Assembly (NCBI GenBank): GCA_035610365.1
Contig: CM069434.1
Coordinates: 30,714,238-30,778,237 of the forward strand
Source of the DNA: Aquatica leii
Lineage: Eukaryota > Arthropoda > Insecta > Coleoptera > Lampyridae
Reading direction: 5' to 3'
DNA: 64,000 nucleotides
Of this stretch, positions 53,986-64,000 are shown one piece after another. Position numbers and translations under genes: made by a program. The notes under the pieces are model-generated. The model saw nothing but the letters and a program-made list of their open reading frames with translations. It was not told the origin of the DNA and made no database searches. The stretch's first letter is position 1; each line of letters begins with the position of its first letter.

Positions 53986-55615
53986 TAATGTGTAACCGTT
54001 CTTAATTAATTAGTTAACTTTAATTTAAAGAAGTATTTATGAAGTCCTTGTATTATATATTAACACTAAAAAGAAAACATTAAAGTTTATTTGTACTCAA
54101 GATTTTAAAATAATTATCTTATTAATGCATATTTTGATTATAGTTTAATATAAATTTACCAAATAAATTATTTATTGCATAAACACCGTAATACTTTACA
54201 CTTTTATAAAATTTTAAGCATAAAAGCAACCACTCAAAACTGTATTTATTGATCAAAGCGTTATTTCTTAATTACGTTTTCAAACAATTCATCCACGTGT
54301 AAATAATACTTAAAATTATAAATGTCTTAGTTATACAAGGTATTAAATTGGGTTTATGTGTTTGTACCATTGGATCTATTTTCGTTAATAATTTTTTATT
54401 GGTAACAGTGCTTTATTTTGATGAAATGTTTAACTATATATTAAAATGTTTATCAACAAATTGTTTAATTTATCTAACATTTTCTCATTTCTCATCTATT
54501 TTGGCAGAATTGCCTATAGATCTACAAGCATTCATATTTTTCAAATAAGCAACATTTGCATATTGCGTCATATCGAGTAATTTACGTAGCTGCAGTAATG
54601 CATTCAACGTAGTTAAATTCGTTTCTGTTTGTTAGTTCTAATAAGAATTGTTTTATCAAAATGCGCCATCTGTGGATTAGTTAATCATTGGAATTTTTGT
54701 TAATGAATATACTCTAATAGCGTATTATTTAATTTACTTTTATTATTATTTTAAACGTCTTAACAAATTAATAATTATCTACCTTCTTTTGCTCAAGCAT
54801 AGAGTGATTTTTTTAATTAATACTTAATACAACACAAAATATGAATCTTTAGCTAGCAAAAAAACTCAGTACATTTAATATTGGTAAAGTAGTTTCTTAC
54901 TTAAAGTGGATTAATTAAATTAATATTTTAATATTCTTTAAGTATTATCTACAAATATATTTTTTAATATTTCATTTTAATAAATTAGTTAATTGTACAT
55001 GTTTATAATAAGTAATATAATAATAATTGAAATGAAAGTATAGAGTACTAACCAGAATAAAAATTTAAAAAAATTAATAAATAGATCTTTGATCGTAGTT
55101 AATGTAAAGAAAGTTATTAATTCTGTAGAAATACCAAAAACTGGTGTAAGAACAGACGTTTTTACTAAATCAAAACAAATTTTATGCACGGATGTATCAT
55201 AAATTGACAATTATACACACATTTGTATGTCATAAGCGTCTTTTTATAACCCTCGGATCTTTTTACTCTCAGGGGCAAATTCCTGAGACGAATGTAAACA
55301 ATAGAAAAGAACTAAATCTATACAAAAGTTTGGAAATTTGTAAAAACAAATGTTTATTGATGAACGATGACTACAAACCGTTAGGTTTTTTGGAAATGTT
55401 CAACTTAATGTGAGAAACAGTAAGACGTAACGAAAGCTTACATAATTTTAGTATAAATTAGCTTTAGTCATCATTATAGTTTTAGTTTTAGTATTAGCTC
55501 GTTGAGGATGACAGCATAGCTGTCAACCCAGGTGTGCGACAAGTATTTAATTTATTATAGCTGCTGGATTATTGTAAATCAAATATACATATATATAATG
55601 TAGAAATCAAAATAC
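53986..55615. other. Gene-free AT-rich stretch
   Basis: Short frames at 54348-54548 (hydrophobic, T-rich) and 55192-55413 (LYKSLEICKNKCLLMNDDYK) have no motif I know. A GC-richer piece near 55497-55541 (GTTGAGGATGACAGCATAGC) may be a repeat fragment. Confidence 0.5.
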
Positions 55616-56005
55616 GGTAAAGTTTTAGTATTTAGCTCTTCTGGTAAATATTTCTTCTTTTTAAAACCATTCCGCTGTTTTTTAAAGATTTTTGAATAAA
55701 CTCAGTTTTTTCTCGAAATGCAATAAAAGCAATCAAACACACTGGAATTTTGATTATATTTCCATTTTTTATAACTCTGACTCTATAACTAAATGATGCA
55801 CTGTGGTATTCACTCTCTATTTTAGGTATTCTGGTTTGTCTTCTTCAGATGAGATGCACTGATATTATTTCACATAAGTAACTATTTTGCTCAGAATGTG
55901 ATTGCAGTTCATTAATACTTGCCACAACATGACGTTTCTGATCACAACTTTAAAACATTTTATTTTTTGCATTTACATGCTGCTCTTTCATCGTGAGTAG
56001 CTAAT
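55616..56005 (-). pseudogene. Relic of an uncharacterised arthropod protein family
   Basis: Minus-strand pieces in changing frames read ERAACKCKK, then VVASINELQSHSEQNSYLCE, IISVHLI-RRQTRIPKIESE, YHSASFSYRVRVIKNGNIIK, IPVCLIAFIAFREKTEFIQK and SLKNSGMVLKRRN. I recall, without being able to check, a family of unnamed arthropod proteins with 'C.CK.kC...', a 'yL...i.v..v.rrRpr', 'y.YrV......i.VC..aFlaihgi...rv..l...l' order, likely encoded by or derived from transposons. The upstream minus frame to 56274 may be its N-terminus. Function unknown. Confidence 0.45.
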
Positions 56006-56279
56006 CTTAATTTTTTTGCAACTTCTTGCATTCTGTCTGTAACTTTTCTATGTTTTGTATTCTCAAAGATATTGCCACAAATATTATTTTTGTTTATGTT
56101 TATATATTTTATAAAAATGGTAACCAATGTGCATTCACGTTTCCATAAAAATACCTGCATTGTCAAATATGACTGCAGAATATCATTAAGTAGTACGTAA
56201 CTTACGTGGACTATCCTTGTTTTTACCTGGTTTTGCGTGGACATTCTATGATTTATTTTTGTATGAGTAAACAAACAAA

Positions 56280-59200
56280 CTTTAATAACTTGTGACAGTT
56301 TGTGTTTGTTCTATTACGACCTAAGCACGTTAATTTACATACAAACTTGCAAAAGATTACACAAAAATTCTAAACTACACAAACTGTCTATGTTTTATTT
56401 CTGCAATCTTCATTTATATTTAATAAGTAATTATTTAAACACCAATATTTCTAATACAAACTCTGCTTCCGCCAACTATTTTTTATCTACGAGATATTCA
56501 TTTCCTTTAGATTTAAATATTTTAATTTTACAAGTTTCCAATAAAGGATCTTTTCTTAACTCATTAGAAATTTTTGAAATAAATAGAATTTCTAATAAAT
56601 TTTCTATAAATTGTCTAACTGGAAATCCTTCTGTTTACTTAGTTCAAAATTGTGTTTCTATTCTTTTGATAATATTTATTTTTTTTGTTTATTTCTATTT
56701 CTATTTTTTTTTTTTTTTAATATGCAATGAATTGACTAATATTGACAAATACATTTAATTGTCATTAGTTTATTAATTGTTAACAGTTTTAATTTTGGTT
56801 AGTATTCTTATTTACATTTCAATTTTTATATTTAGTATTTTTGTTAAGCTATTGATGCTAATTATTATTTCTGGAACATTTATGTACAATGAATTAAATT
56901 ATTAAAATAAAATTTAAAAAAATATATTTTTGAAAAAAACTTTAAAAAATATTAAAATATTTAAATTTAGTCAAGTTCCTAAAATATTAAAAATGTATCT
57001 ATTTTTGAATAAACTTATAACAAGTTATAGACAAAAAGCGATACGATAAAAAAATTATTTTCAAAAAATTAGTTTTCGTAAAATAAAATTTTGTCATCAG
57101 TTATATATTATAGTATGATGGCTTACTATTAGTAGTAAATAAATTAAAATTTGATACATTGTTAGATAAATAAAAAATTGCATTAAAGTTTGTAATTATA
57201 TAATAAATTATTTTTCATCGTGTAACTAAAAAGAATAAATTAAAAAATAATAATACAGTAAATAACTATGCTTTGGTGAGTATGACCAATCGTACAGTGT
57301 AGAATTATAGAATTGTAACAGAATGCTTATGATATAATAAAACTATTTTTGTTGATAGATTTGTAGTTACTGAAGTGCATTAAAATCGATGTGCTAAAAG
57401 TTTATAACTAAATATACTTTTATTACTTATATAATAAATGTAGTTATTTAACAATACTTTAGTGATATAGGTATATTACATAAATTCCTAAAATTAGATT
57501 CAAAACGTTTTTAGTTCAAAAATTACGTCATACGTGGTCTAATCAATAATTCTATACTAACTCCAAGTAATATCAACAAATCTGTAAGATATCAGCTTTG
57601 ATAAAAATATCAAAAATTATACGATCACGCTATGAAATTAAACCAAGCGTATATGGTACATTCACGTTATACGAAGGAATTGATTTTTTTATCGTTATTT
57701 ATTTGTTAGTTGCAGCTTATTTATTCGTGCTCGCTATTAAATATCCGCAAACTTTGTATACATAAATACGAAAACGTTTTAGACGATAAGGCTATCTACT
57801 AAAAGACACGTTTGGTTTATTTTATTTCGAAAGTTACATCATTTGAATCACGTTTGAATTAAAAAATTTTTACGATGGAAACGAAAAATTTACTACTTCA
57901 TCTTGCTTATAAGTTGTGTTGTATTTGAATATTTTAATCAAAATTGAAACGTGTTTATTTGTCAAAGTAAGTGTAAGTACTTTTTATAATGTACTATTAA
58001 CTTACTTCTTGCATAATTTACAAATGACCAGCGCTTAAGCAAAAAAATTATTTTAAAACTTAGTTAATTACAAAATAAATAATTTTAATTTGGCATATAA
58101 CAACAATAAATGTTAAAAAAAATTAGGAATATGTTTAACCTTAACACTAAAAAAACTAAATGATGTAAATGTAATTTCATATTAGAATAACTGTATATAC
58201 AAGTTATATTTATTTGTTTGGATTTTTTGTTTTTAAAAAAATACAACTTTTACTAATTTATTTATTAGACAAAAAACTTTAATAGATTTTTGTGTTTTTT
58301 CTACAAGATAAACACTAACTACTTATCTAATACAACTTTCTTATATAATATTTCTTATCGTAATCCAGTCGAGCATTTTGCACAATTATAAAATGAATCT
58401 TTATTATTGAATTTTTGATGTAAATTGTTTTGCTGTACTAAGATTAAACTATGAGTCCAGTCTCATATTTCGCAAACCTGGTGTTTGTCATTAGTTTGAT
58501 TACTCAATGGGATGTTCGGTATAACTTACATATAATGCGCGTGAAAACTTTGTGAAATATATTTTCTGAGGTTTTTTATACGTAACACAAAAATAAATCA
58601 TAGACGAGAAAAAAGTTAATTTTGCACAATATATAGATCTTAACTTTAAAAATATTGTTGCAATCATTATCTACATAATTGCTTTATTAATTGTAAATGA
58701 AGATAAAATCAAAAGTACTATTTTTAATAGTATTTGTACTTATTACTTTTTAAAAATGGTGTAGTGATTAATTGCTACGGAAAGTAAAAGAGTTGACATT
58801 AGATTTAATCACGGCAAAAGTCAATGATCTATTGAAATCAGCTTATAAACTGTATTGTTACACGTCAATAAAAATGTCCATTTAACCACCAAGTGTTTAA
58901 GTAGGTCAACACTGCATAACGTTTTATAGTATTGAAATATGCTTGAAAATATTTTTTTTTAGTTTTTAGATAACTTGGTGTAATGTTACGTTTTGTCATA
59001 GTCTAAACGTGTTTCACAAAAATAAAACAGTTCTATCCATATTCAAAATCAAATGTGAAGCAATGTTACAAATTACAAATCTACAATACACATTAAAATC
59101 TATGAATAAATATAAAAATTGTTTTAAATACAAAAGAAAAGAAAATTAATGCTAAGTTAAGCTTATGTTATTCAGATATCATTAAACAGCAAACATTTAA

Positions 59201-59465
59201 TTACAGAAAAGCATTTGTATTAATCAAGTAATAAATAAATGCATTAAAAACTTATGAATTAATATTAACATAATAAATTATTAATTTTTATATTTTCAAG
59301 GTTTATCCTATTACAAATGTATAGATTTCATTTTAAATTTATTACGATTACTTGCTTGCTTTAAATTTTTTAATAATGGTACTAACACCTTTTAATTATT
59401 TAGATAAACAAAAATATGTAGAGATAAGCTAATTATTAACATAATAATACAAAAACAAAATTATA
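56280..59465. other. Gene-free AT-rich stretch
   Basis: A 152-codon plus frame at 56300-56758 is dominated by Phe, Tyr, Leu, Ile, Asn and Ser from AT-rich codons and ends in a Phe run. It has no motif and is probably chance. The rest is AT-rich without signal. Confidence 0.55.
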
Positions 59466-59945
59466 ATAGTATATTAAAACACAAGTTACAGAATAAACGC
59501 GCTTCAATCGTGAAACGTATTCTGTGACGTGTGCTTTATGATGTTTTCTCTATTTCGATGCAATATTTAATATTTTTTGTATAATTTTAATTTTAAAACA
59601 ACATTGAAAAACTTTTATATTTTATTGACATGGCAACACTTACACTTTGACATATTGAAATTTATGTGTTAACCTAAAATCTCATACAAAATTATCTCTT
59701 TATACCTTTACAAGTAAATAACTTTGAATTAATAGGACATTTTTATTTTATCTTGGCATCAAAATTTGAATTTCAATTGTTAAGGTCCAATAATTTTGAT
59801 TTTATGTTTTGTGTAAGGTCAACTTACGATGCAGAGATACCGACTTTGAAAAAACTAACATTACTAAAATTCGTGTAAGAATTTGCTTATTCCTACACGG
59901 ATTTTAGTGTAAGAATCGCTAATTCTCATGTCGAAATACAGAAAA
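59466..59945 (+). mobile_element. Half copy (single arm) of the fold-back element
   Basis: This copy follows the left arm of the 34215-35227 element from its terminal AATAGTATATTAAAACACAA to ATCGCTAATTCTCATGTCGA and AATACAGAAAAGAAG. It therefore stops within a few bases of the palindrome centre (34683-34689). Nothing like the second arm follows. It lacks the 60-bp GC-rich hairpin of the right arm, and shares with the right arm several bases that differ from the left arm (for example ATTAAAACAC and CGTATTCTG/ATGACGTG). No coding sequence. Confidence 0.9.
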
Positions 59946-60367
59946 GAAGTTTTACAATTTTTTTTATAATGAATAAATAATAGTTATTAGTAAAACCAAA
60001 AATTAAAATATAAAAAGCTAAAACATAATTAAATCAATGCCAAAATCCCAACTAGAATTTATTCTAATTCATATAAAATAAAATATTAAAAAAACGTTAT
60101 GTTAACTATTATCTTTATTAAGATAACAGTTTGCTTCTGCAATATAACAAAAAATTTTAGTTAAAATAAATTTATAACAAGATTTTTTATTGATTTCTAA
60201 CATTTTAGAATCAAAATCTAATAAAATTTAGAAATTAGCGTTATAAAACTAATAAACAATACAATTTGATAAAAAAAACAAATATTTTAATATAAAAATA
60301 TGTGCAAACTGACAAGAAAATTCCACAAATACGTAAATAAACACCAAGGTTGAGAGGTGTATATTAG
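59946..60367. other. AT-rich spacer
   Basis: No gene or repeat recognised. Confidence 0.5.
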
Positions 60368-60965
60368 AACCTAAGCAATAAATTTAATCGCAAAACGCAA
60401 AGCGTCGAGGGATATAAGTGGCGCAGGTTATAATAATTTTCTTAACCATGGTATATACACTTACAATTTTTTTTACTACAAGAATTATTAAAACACTTAA
60501 CTTTTTAAAATGAAAGATATAAAATTAAAACTAAAAATCTAGTGAATGTTTTGTTTTGTGATTGTGACAGCTTACAACACAAATATAAATGGCTAACGTT
60601 TTTTTTTTGTTAAAATTACTAAAATTGCTTAAACATATCACTTTAAGCATTGATGTATCTAAATATATTTGTTTTAATAATATTAACTTTTAGTTAAGCG
60701 CAAACTTTAAAAAACTTTTATTTTTAAAATCAAATTATTTGCTTAATTAGCAATTTAAATTTTTTAGAATAACATATAAAATTTTGCTAGAGTTTTATAA
60801 TTTTTTTTTGTTAAAATTATTTTAGAATTATGAGAAAATGTAAATAGTTGTTATAACTAGTAAATAATGAAATATTTACCTGCGGTTAAAAAATTGCTAC
60901 AACATAATCATGTAATAATGAAAGCGTATATAACTAGTAAATAGTTTAGAGCTAATACTTTTGGA
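60368..60965 (+). repeat. Dispersed repeat A, copy 2
   Basis: Same-orientation homologue of 2115-2765 (see copy 1). The best part is ACGCAAAGCGTCGAGGGATA at 60400, followed by GGCGCAGGTTATAAT; similarity fades after GAAAGCGTATATAACTAGTA near 60950. Confidence 0.75.
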
Positions 60966-63120
60966 AAAAATAATTGTAATTTTAAGCAGTTAATGTTTCT
61001 TATAATTTAGTTTATTTTTTATTAGTAATAAATGTCTTAGGATAAAGAAATTTAATAATTTGTCAAAGTAAGCATTATTTTAACAAATTTAAGCAAAACA
61101 AAAAATACGAAACTTAGTAAATACGGAGAAAAATAATTGCAACATTTTTATCTTTAACAATAAATTATTTTAAACCAAATCTTTCTTGAAGTCAACATTG
61201 CAGACGTCACTATTTGTTTGTTAGTGTAGTTCCGTAATGAGCAAGAAAAATAAATTCTAAAGCGGCAAAGTAAAAAGTAGAAATCCACATAAAACTAAGT
61301 GTTCAAAGTCGATTGTTATATTTAAACAAGTGGATAGGTGAAAAAGTCATTAAATAAAAACTTAAAGTGTAGTTAAAATTTAAAAAAATGTTAATGTTAT
61401 ATTTGACAGATTTAGTAATAAACGTGGTACCAACATTATATTTCTAGGATCTCAAACTTTTCTTTATTTTTAAAAAAAAGAATAAAATTTTGCAAAAGGC
61501 GTAATCTCAACTTTTAAAAAGTTTGATAACTTACTCACATACAACGTTTGTCATGCTATGCTGACTTTTAACACTTGTTACGTAAACTATCATTGTATGA
61601 ATAATTTGTTAGCCAAACTACAAAGCAATTTTTAAATTATGTCGTCTTGCCGTGTTGTAATCAGAAAGTATACTACAACTAAGTAAAAAAACTAACATTA
61701 ATTAAAAATAATATAAACAAAACTATTCAGTAACAAATTATTGTATCGACCGTAAGTTAAATATTTGATCTGTTAGGTTTGGTAATAATCATATCAAAAT
61801 TAATTATTCAGAAATTGAGACAATTAAAAATTAATTTGGACGACACTAACTTAAATGCTTTAATCAATAAATGGCTGAAATTTTAACTAAAATTATTGAT
61901 TATTACAGACATTGTTTAAAAACGATTGTTAACGTTATTTTAATGTAGAACAGCATTGGTTTTTGGAAATTTTTCTAAACGTCATATAGTCATTATATAT
62001 TGCAATTGTTTAAAAACTATTTTTTGTTTGCTTTTATATTAATTTCAGTTTAGTTTCACAAAATTACCGACTGGCTGACACATTTCAATCAACTGAAATA
62101 TATTTTTTATTATCAAATTTAATTAAACTTTTAAAATTTAACTATGTTCTTTTTTTTGATATAATCATTATTATTATTACACTTAAAAAATTAATGTTAA
62201 TTTGCAACTACATTCTTTTTCTATTGCTTACAAATCTTAAATTCCAATGATTGTTATTATAATCTTAAATTATTATAATCTAAATTTTAAAAACTTTTAA
62301 CAATGATTATGTTTGTAGATAACAAACAAAAAAAATTGCTGATGTATTGCGTTAGCGTTAGTTGTAGTAATTGACGTACTTTTCTATTTCTTTTGGAATT
62401 GTTGACTCTTAGTTTTAGCATTAGCATTGTTACTACAACCTTAATTGTGATTGAAACTGAACTTCTATGGTGCCACGTTGATTTTGGGAATCGGTGGCAG
62501 ACTTATAATTATATATATTATATATAAGACGTATAAAATTAACTTACGTTATTAAATCTATCTGAAATTCAATATCATTATAATACTTAACATTAGGTGA
62601 ACATGTTCCAATTTCAAGATATTGGCTTTTTAAGCACATAATTTTCAGTTACTATTAGAAATGTCAATGATTTTGTTTATGTTAAGACACGTTTTTAACA
62701 TGGAGTAATTGAACCACATAGTTAAAGACCTTTTTGAAAGCTTCATATTTTGAAAATGCGCCATTACTACATTTTCTGTTATTGAACTCATATTATTTTG
62801 ATCGCACCAAGTTGTAAGCATCAAATTATTTAAAACTATTTACTAATTCTTTTACTTTGTGCAAAGTACAACTCATACTTTCAGATTACATTTTTACAAC
62901 GTTTTTTATTGAACTCAGAAACTAACAATTTGAAATTTCAAATTTAAATTGTTAAATGCAGAATTGCCGTTTAAAAAAAATCATTAAAACAATATTATGA
63001 TTTTTATTTATTAAAAATTGTAGAGCAAATCTATGCGTAATAGAAAAAATAGTATAAAAAATACAAGTCACAACTCCTTTTTGTTGCACTCGTCTGTTTG
63101 CAGAATTCCCTTCAGTCAGC
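60966..63120. other. Gene-free AT-rich stretch
   Basis: No gene recognised. At 63047-63073 AATAGTATAAAAAATACAAG and TCACAA resemble the fold-back terminus (AATAGTATATTAAAACACAA, GTTACAG), possibly a diverged lone end. Confidence 0.5.
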
Positions 63121-63150
63121 TTGCAAACCTGGTTTGGTCACGAGTATAGA

Positions 63151-63365
63151 ACACAACAGCCATTAGACACAACGGTCACAGAGAATTTAGTATGCACATA
63201 TTGGCCACACTGGACACATCGAACAAATATCATATGCGGACACAACGGCCACCCTGGACGTAACAGCCACAGCTCTAGCTGGGCACAACGGCCACTTTGG
63301 TCACAACGGCCACTGGACACTACGGCCACACAGAATTTTGGTATGTCCATATCGGCCACTCTAGC
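63151..63365 (+). repeat. GC-rich degenerate tandem repeat (GGACACAACGGCCAC)
   Basis: ACAACGGCCAC and close variants recur at least seven times (for example near 63240, 63281, 63299, 63313), with spacing of about 15-18 bases. Inside, a longer unit of about 40 bp is doubled: 63173-63212 (CACAGAGAATTTAGTATG) and 63322-63361 (CACACAGAATTTTGGTATG), both followed by CATAT(T/C)GGCCAC. Frames of 91 codons on the plus and 73 codons on the minus strand are open through it, as expected for a repeat with few A/T stops; I see no protein motif. Confidence 0.75.
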
Positions 63366-63399
63366 TAAACAGCAACTTCCTACTCTTATGAATTAGGGC

Positions 63400-64000
63400 G
63401 TTTACGCATGGCTATATTTTTCTGTATTGGATTGTTATAAATTGATCTATATCTAAAAAATGTTACTACATTTTGGGTGATTGGATATTTTTATTATATT
63501 TGCACCTGATAGATGTTTGTAATTAGAAATCATTTAAAAAAAAGTAGACGAGCAAAATTACGCTTGTTAGCAAAACGTGACTGGAAATCCGTATGAATCC
63601 TATACGCAGTATAAAGATTAAATTTTATACTGTAACTGTTTATAATAACATTCTAACTGATTTTGAGGTATTTTTTTAATATGTAAATAAATTAGGATGA
63701 TGCATATTTTAATTTAAAATAAACAGCGACCTTAAATTCATGTTATGGTTATGATTCTGGTCTCCAGCGTGCGTAATCTGCCACTGTATAAACCAACAGT
63801 AAATTAAAAAAATATGCGAATTTTTACTTTATGTTTCTGTTAGTCTGGCTGGGGGCCCTTGGAGGTTACGGACTTGATTCCTTTGAACCTACGGACTATT
63901 GTAACTACGGCGCTTAATCTTTTTGTTTTAAAATCTTCCAATAACAATAACCAATCCGTTTACTTTTAACAAGTATTTTGTCTTAAAAAGATTAACAGTT
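63400..64000. other. No gene seen
   Basis: AT-rich, with a GC-richer patch at about 63840-63900 (GGCTGGGGGCCCTTGGAGGT) that loosely recalls a tRNA-derived SINE promoter but lacks clear boxes. Confidence 0.45.

Noticed and set aside
56300..56758. 152-codon plus-strand frame
   Set aside because: Long for chance, but low-complexity AT-coded residues and a terminal Phe run; no recognised domain and no related copy seen in the window.
63830..63900. tRNA-derived SINE candidate (GGCTGGGGGCC, GACTTGATTCC)
   Set aside because: Both boxes deviate from consensus, and no poly-A tail or second copy was found.

Overview
The window is strongly AT-rich eukaryotic nuclear DNA, most likely from an insect or another arthropod. 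The evidence for this is the mixture of decayed mobile elements: Ty3/gypsy, BEL/Pao, Ty1/copia (with a primer-binding site of the Drosophila copia type), CR1/Jockey-like LINEs, Penelope-like elements, piggyBac, Tc1, mariner/IS630-like, pogo and a possible Mutator-like transposase. I found no convincing host gene, rRNA, tRNA or CRISPR array. Essentially every recognisable coding stretch is a broken transposable-element (TE) gene, so the window reads as a TE graveyard in an intergenic or heterochromatin-like region.

Layout. 1-1.4 kb: end of a Ty3/gypsy pol (integrase). 2.1-2.8 kb: non-coding repeat A, whose partner lies at 60.4-61.0 kb. 7.1-7.4 kb: piggyBac-like scrap. 8.65-10.05 kb: Penelope-like element with a perfect 44-bp inverted repeat. 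10.3-11.7 kb: Tc1 element. 13.7-14.6 kb: second Tc1 relic, followed directly by a CR1/Jockey-like LINE (14.65-17.28 kb). 17.46-18.35 kb: piggyBac relic, then a GIY-YIG scrap of a Penelope-like element. 22.1-22.75 kb: unrecognised coding relic. 23.0-25.65 kb: BEL/Pao relic ending against a mariner-like relic on the minus strand. 31.75-32.2 kb: possible Mutator-like exons. 32.66-35.38 kb: pogo element split by a 1-kb fold-back palindrome. 35.74-40.9 kb: minus-strand LINE split by a 4.15-kb TA-flanked transposon with subterminal repeats and no transposase. 40.95-43.0 kb: plus-strand LINE head-to-head with it. 45.4-46.9 kb: copia relic. 47.1-53.1 kb: second LINE type, split by a full-length, inactivated copia element (48.43-52.70 kb). 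53.46-53.98 kb: mariner-like relic. 55.6-56.0 kb: relic of an uncharacterised arthropod protein family. 59.47-59.95 kb: half copy of the fold-back element. 63.1-63.4 kb: GC-richer tandem repeat.

The most informative features are three nested insertions (fold-back in pogo, TA-flanked element in LINE, copia in LINE). In each case the host element's reading can be followed across the insertion, which dates the insertions relative to each other and fixes the element ends. The best candidates for something undescribed are the fold-back family (full palindrome, half copy cut at the palindrome centre, GC-rich hairpin in one arm only), the 4.15-kb TA-flanked element, and repeat A. All family names are by eye from motifs; no database search was possible.
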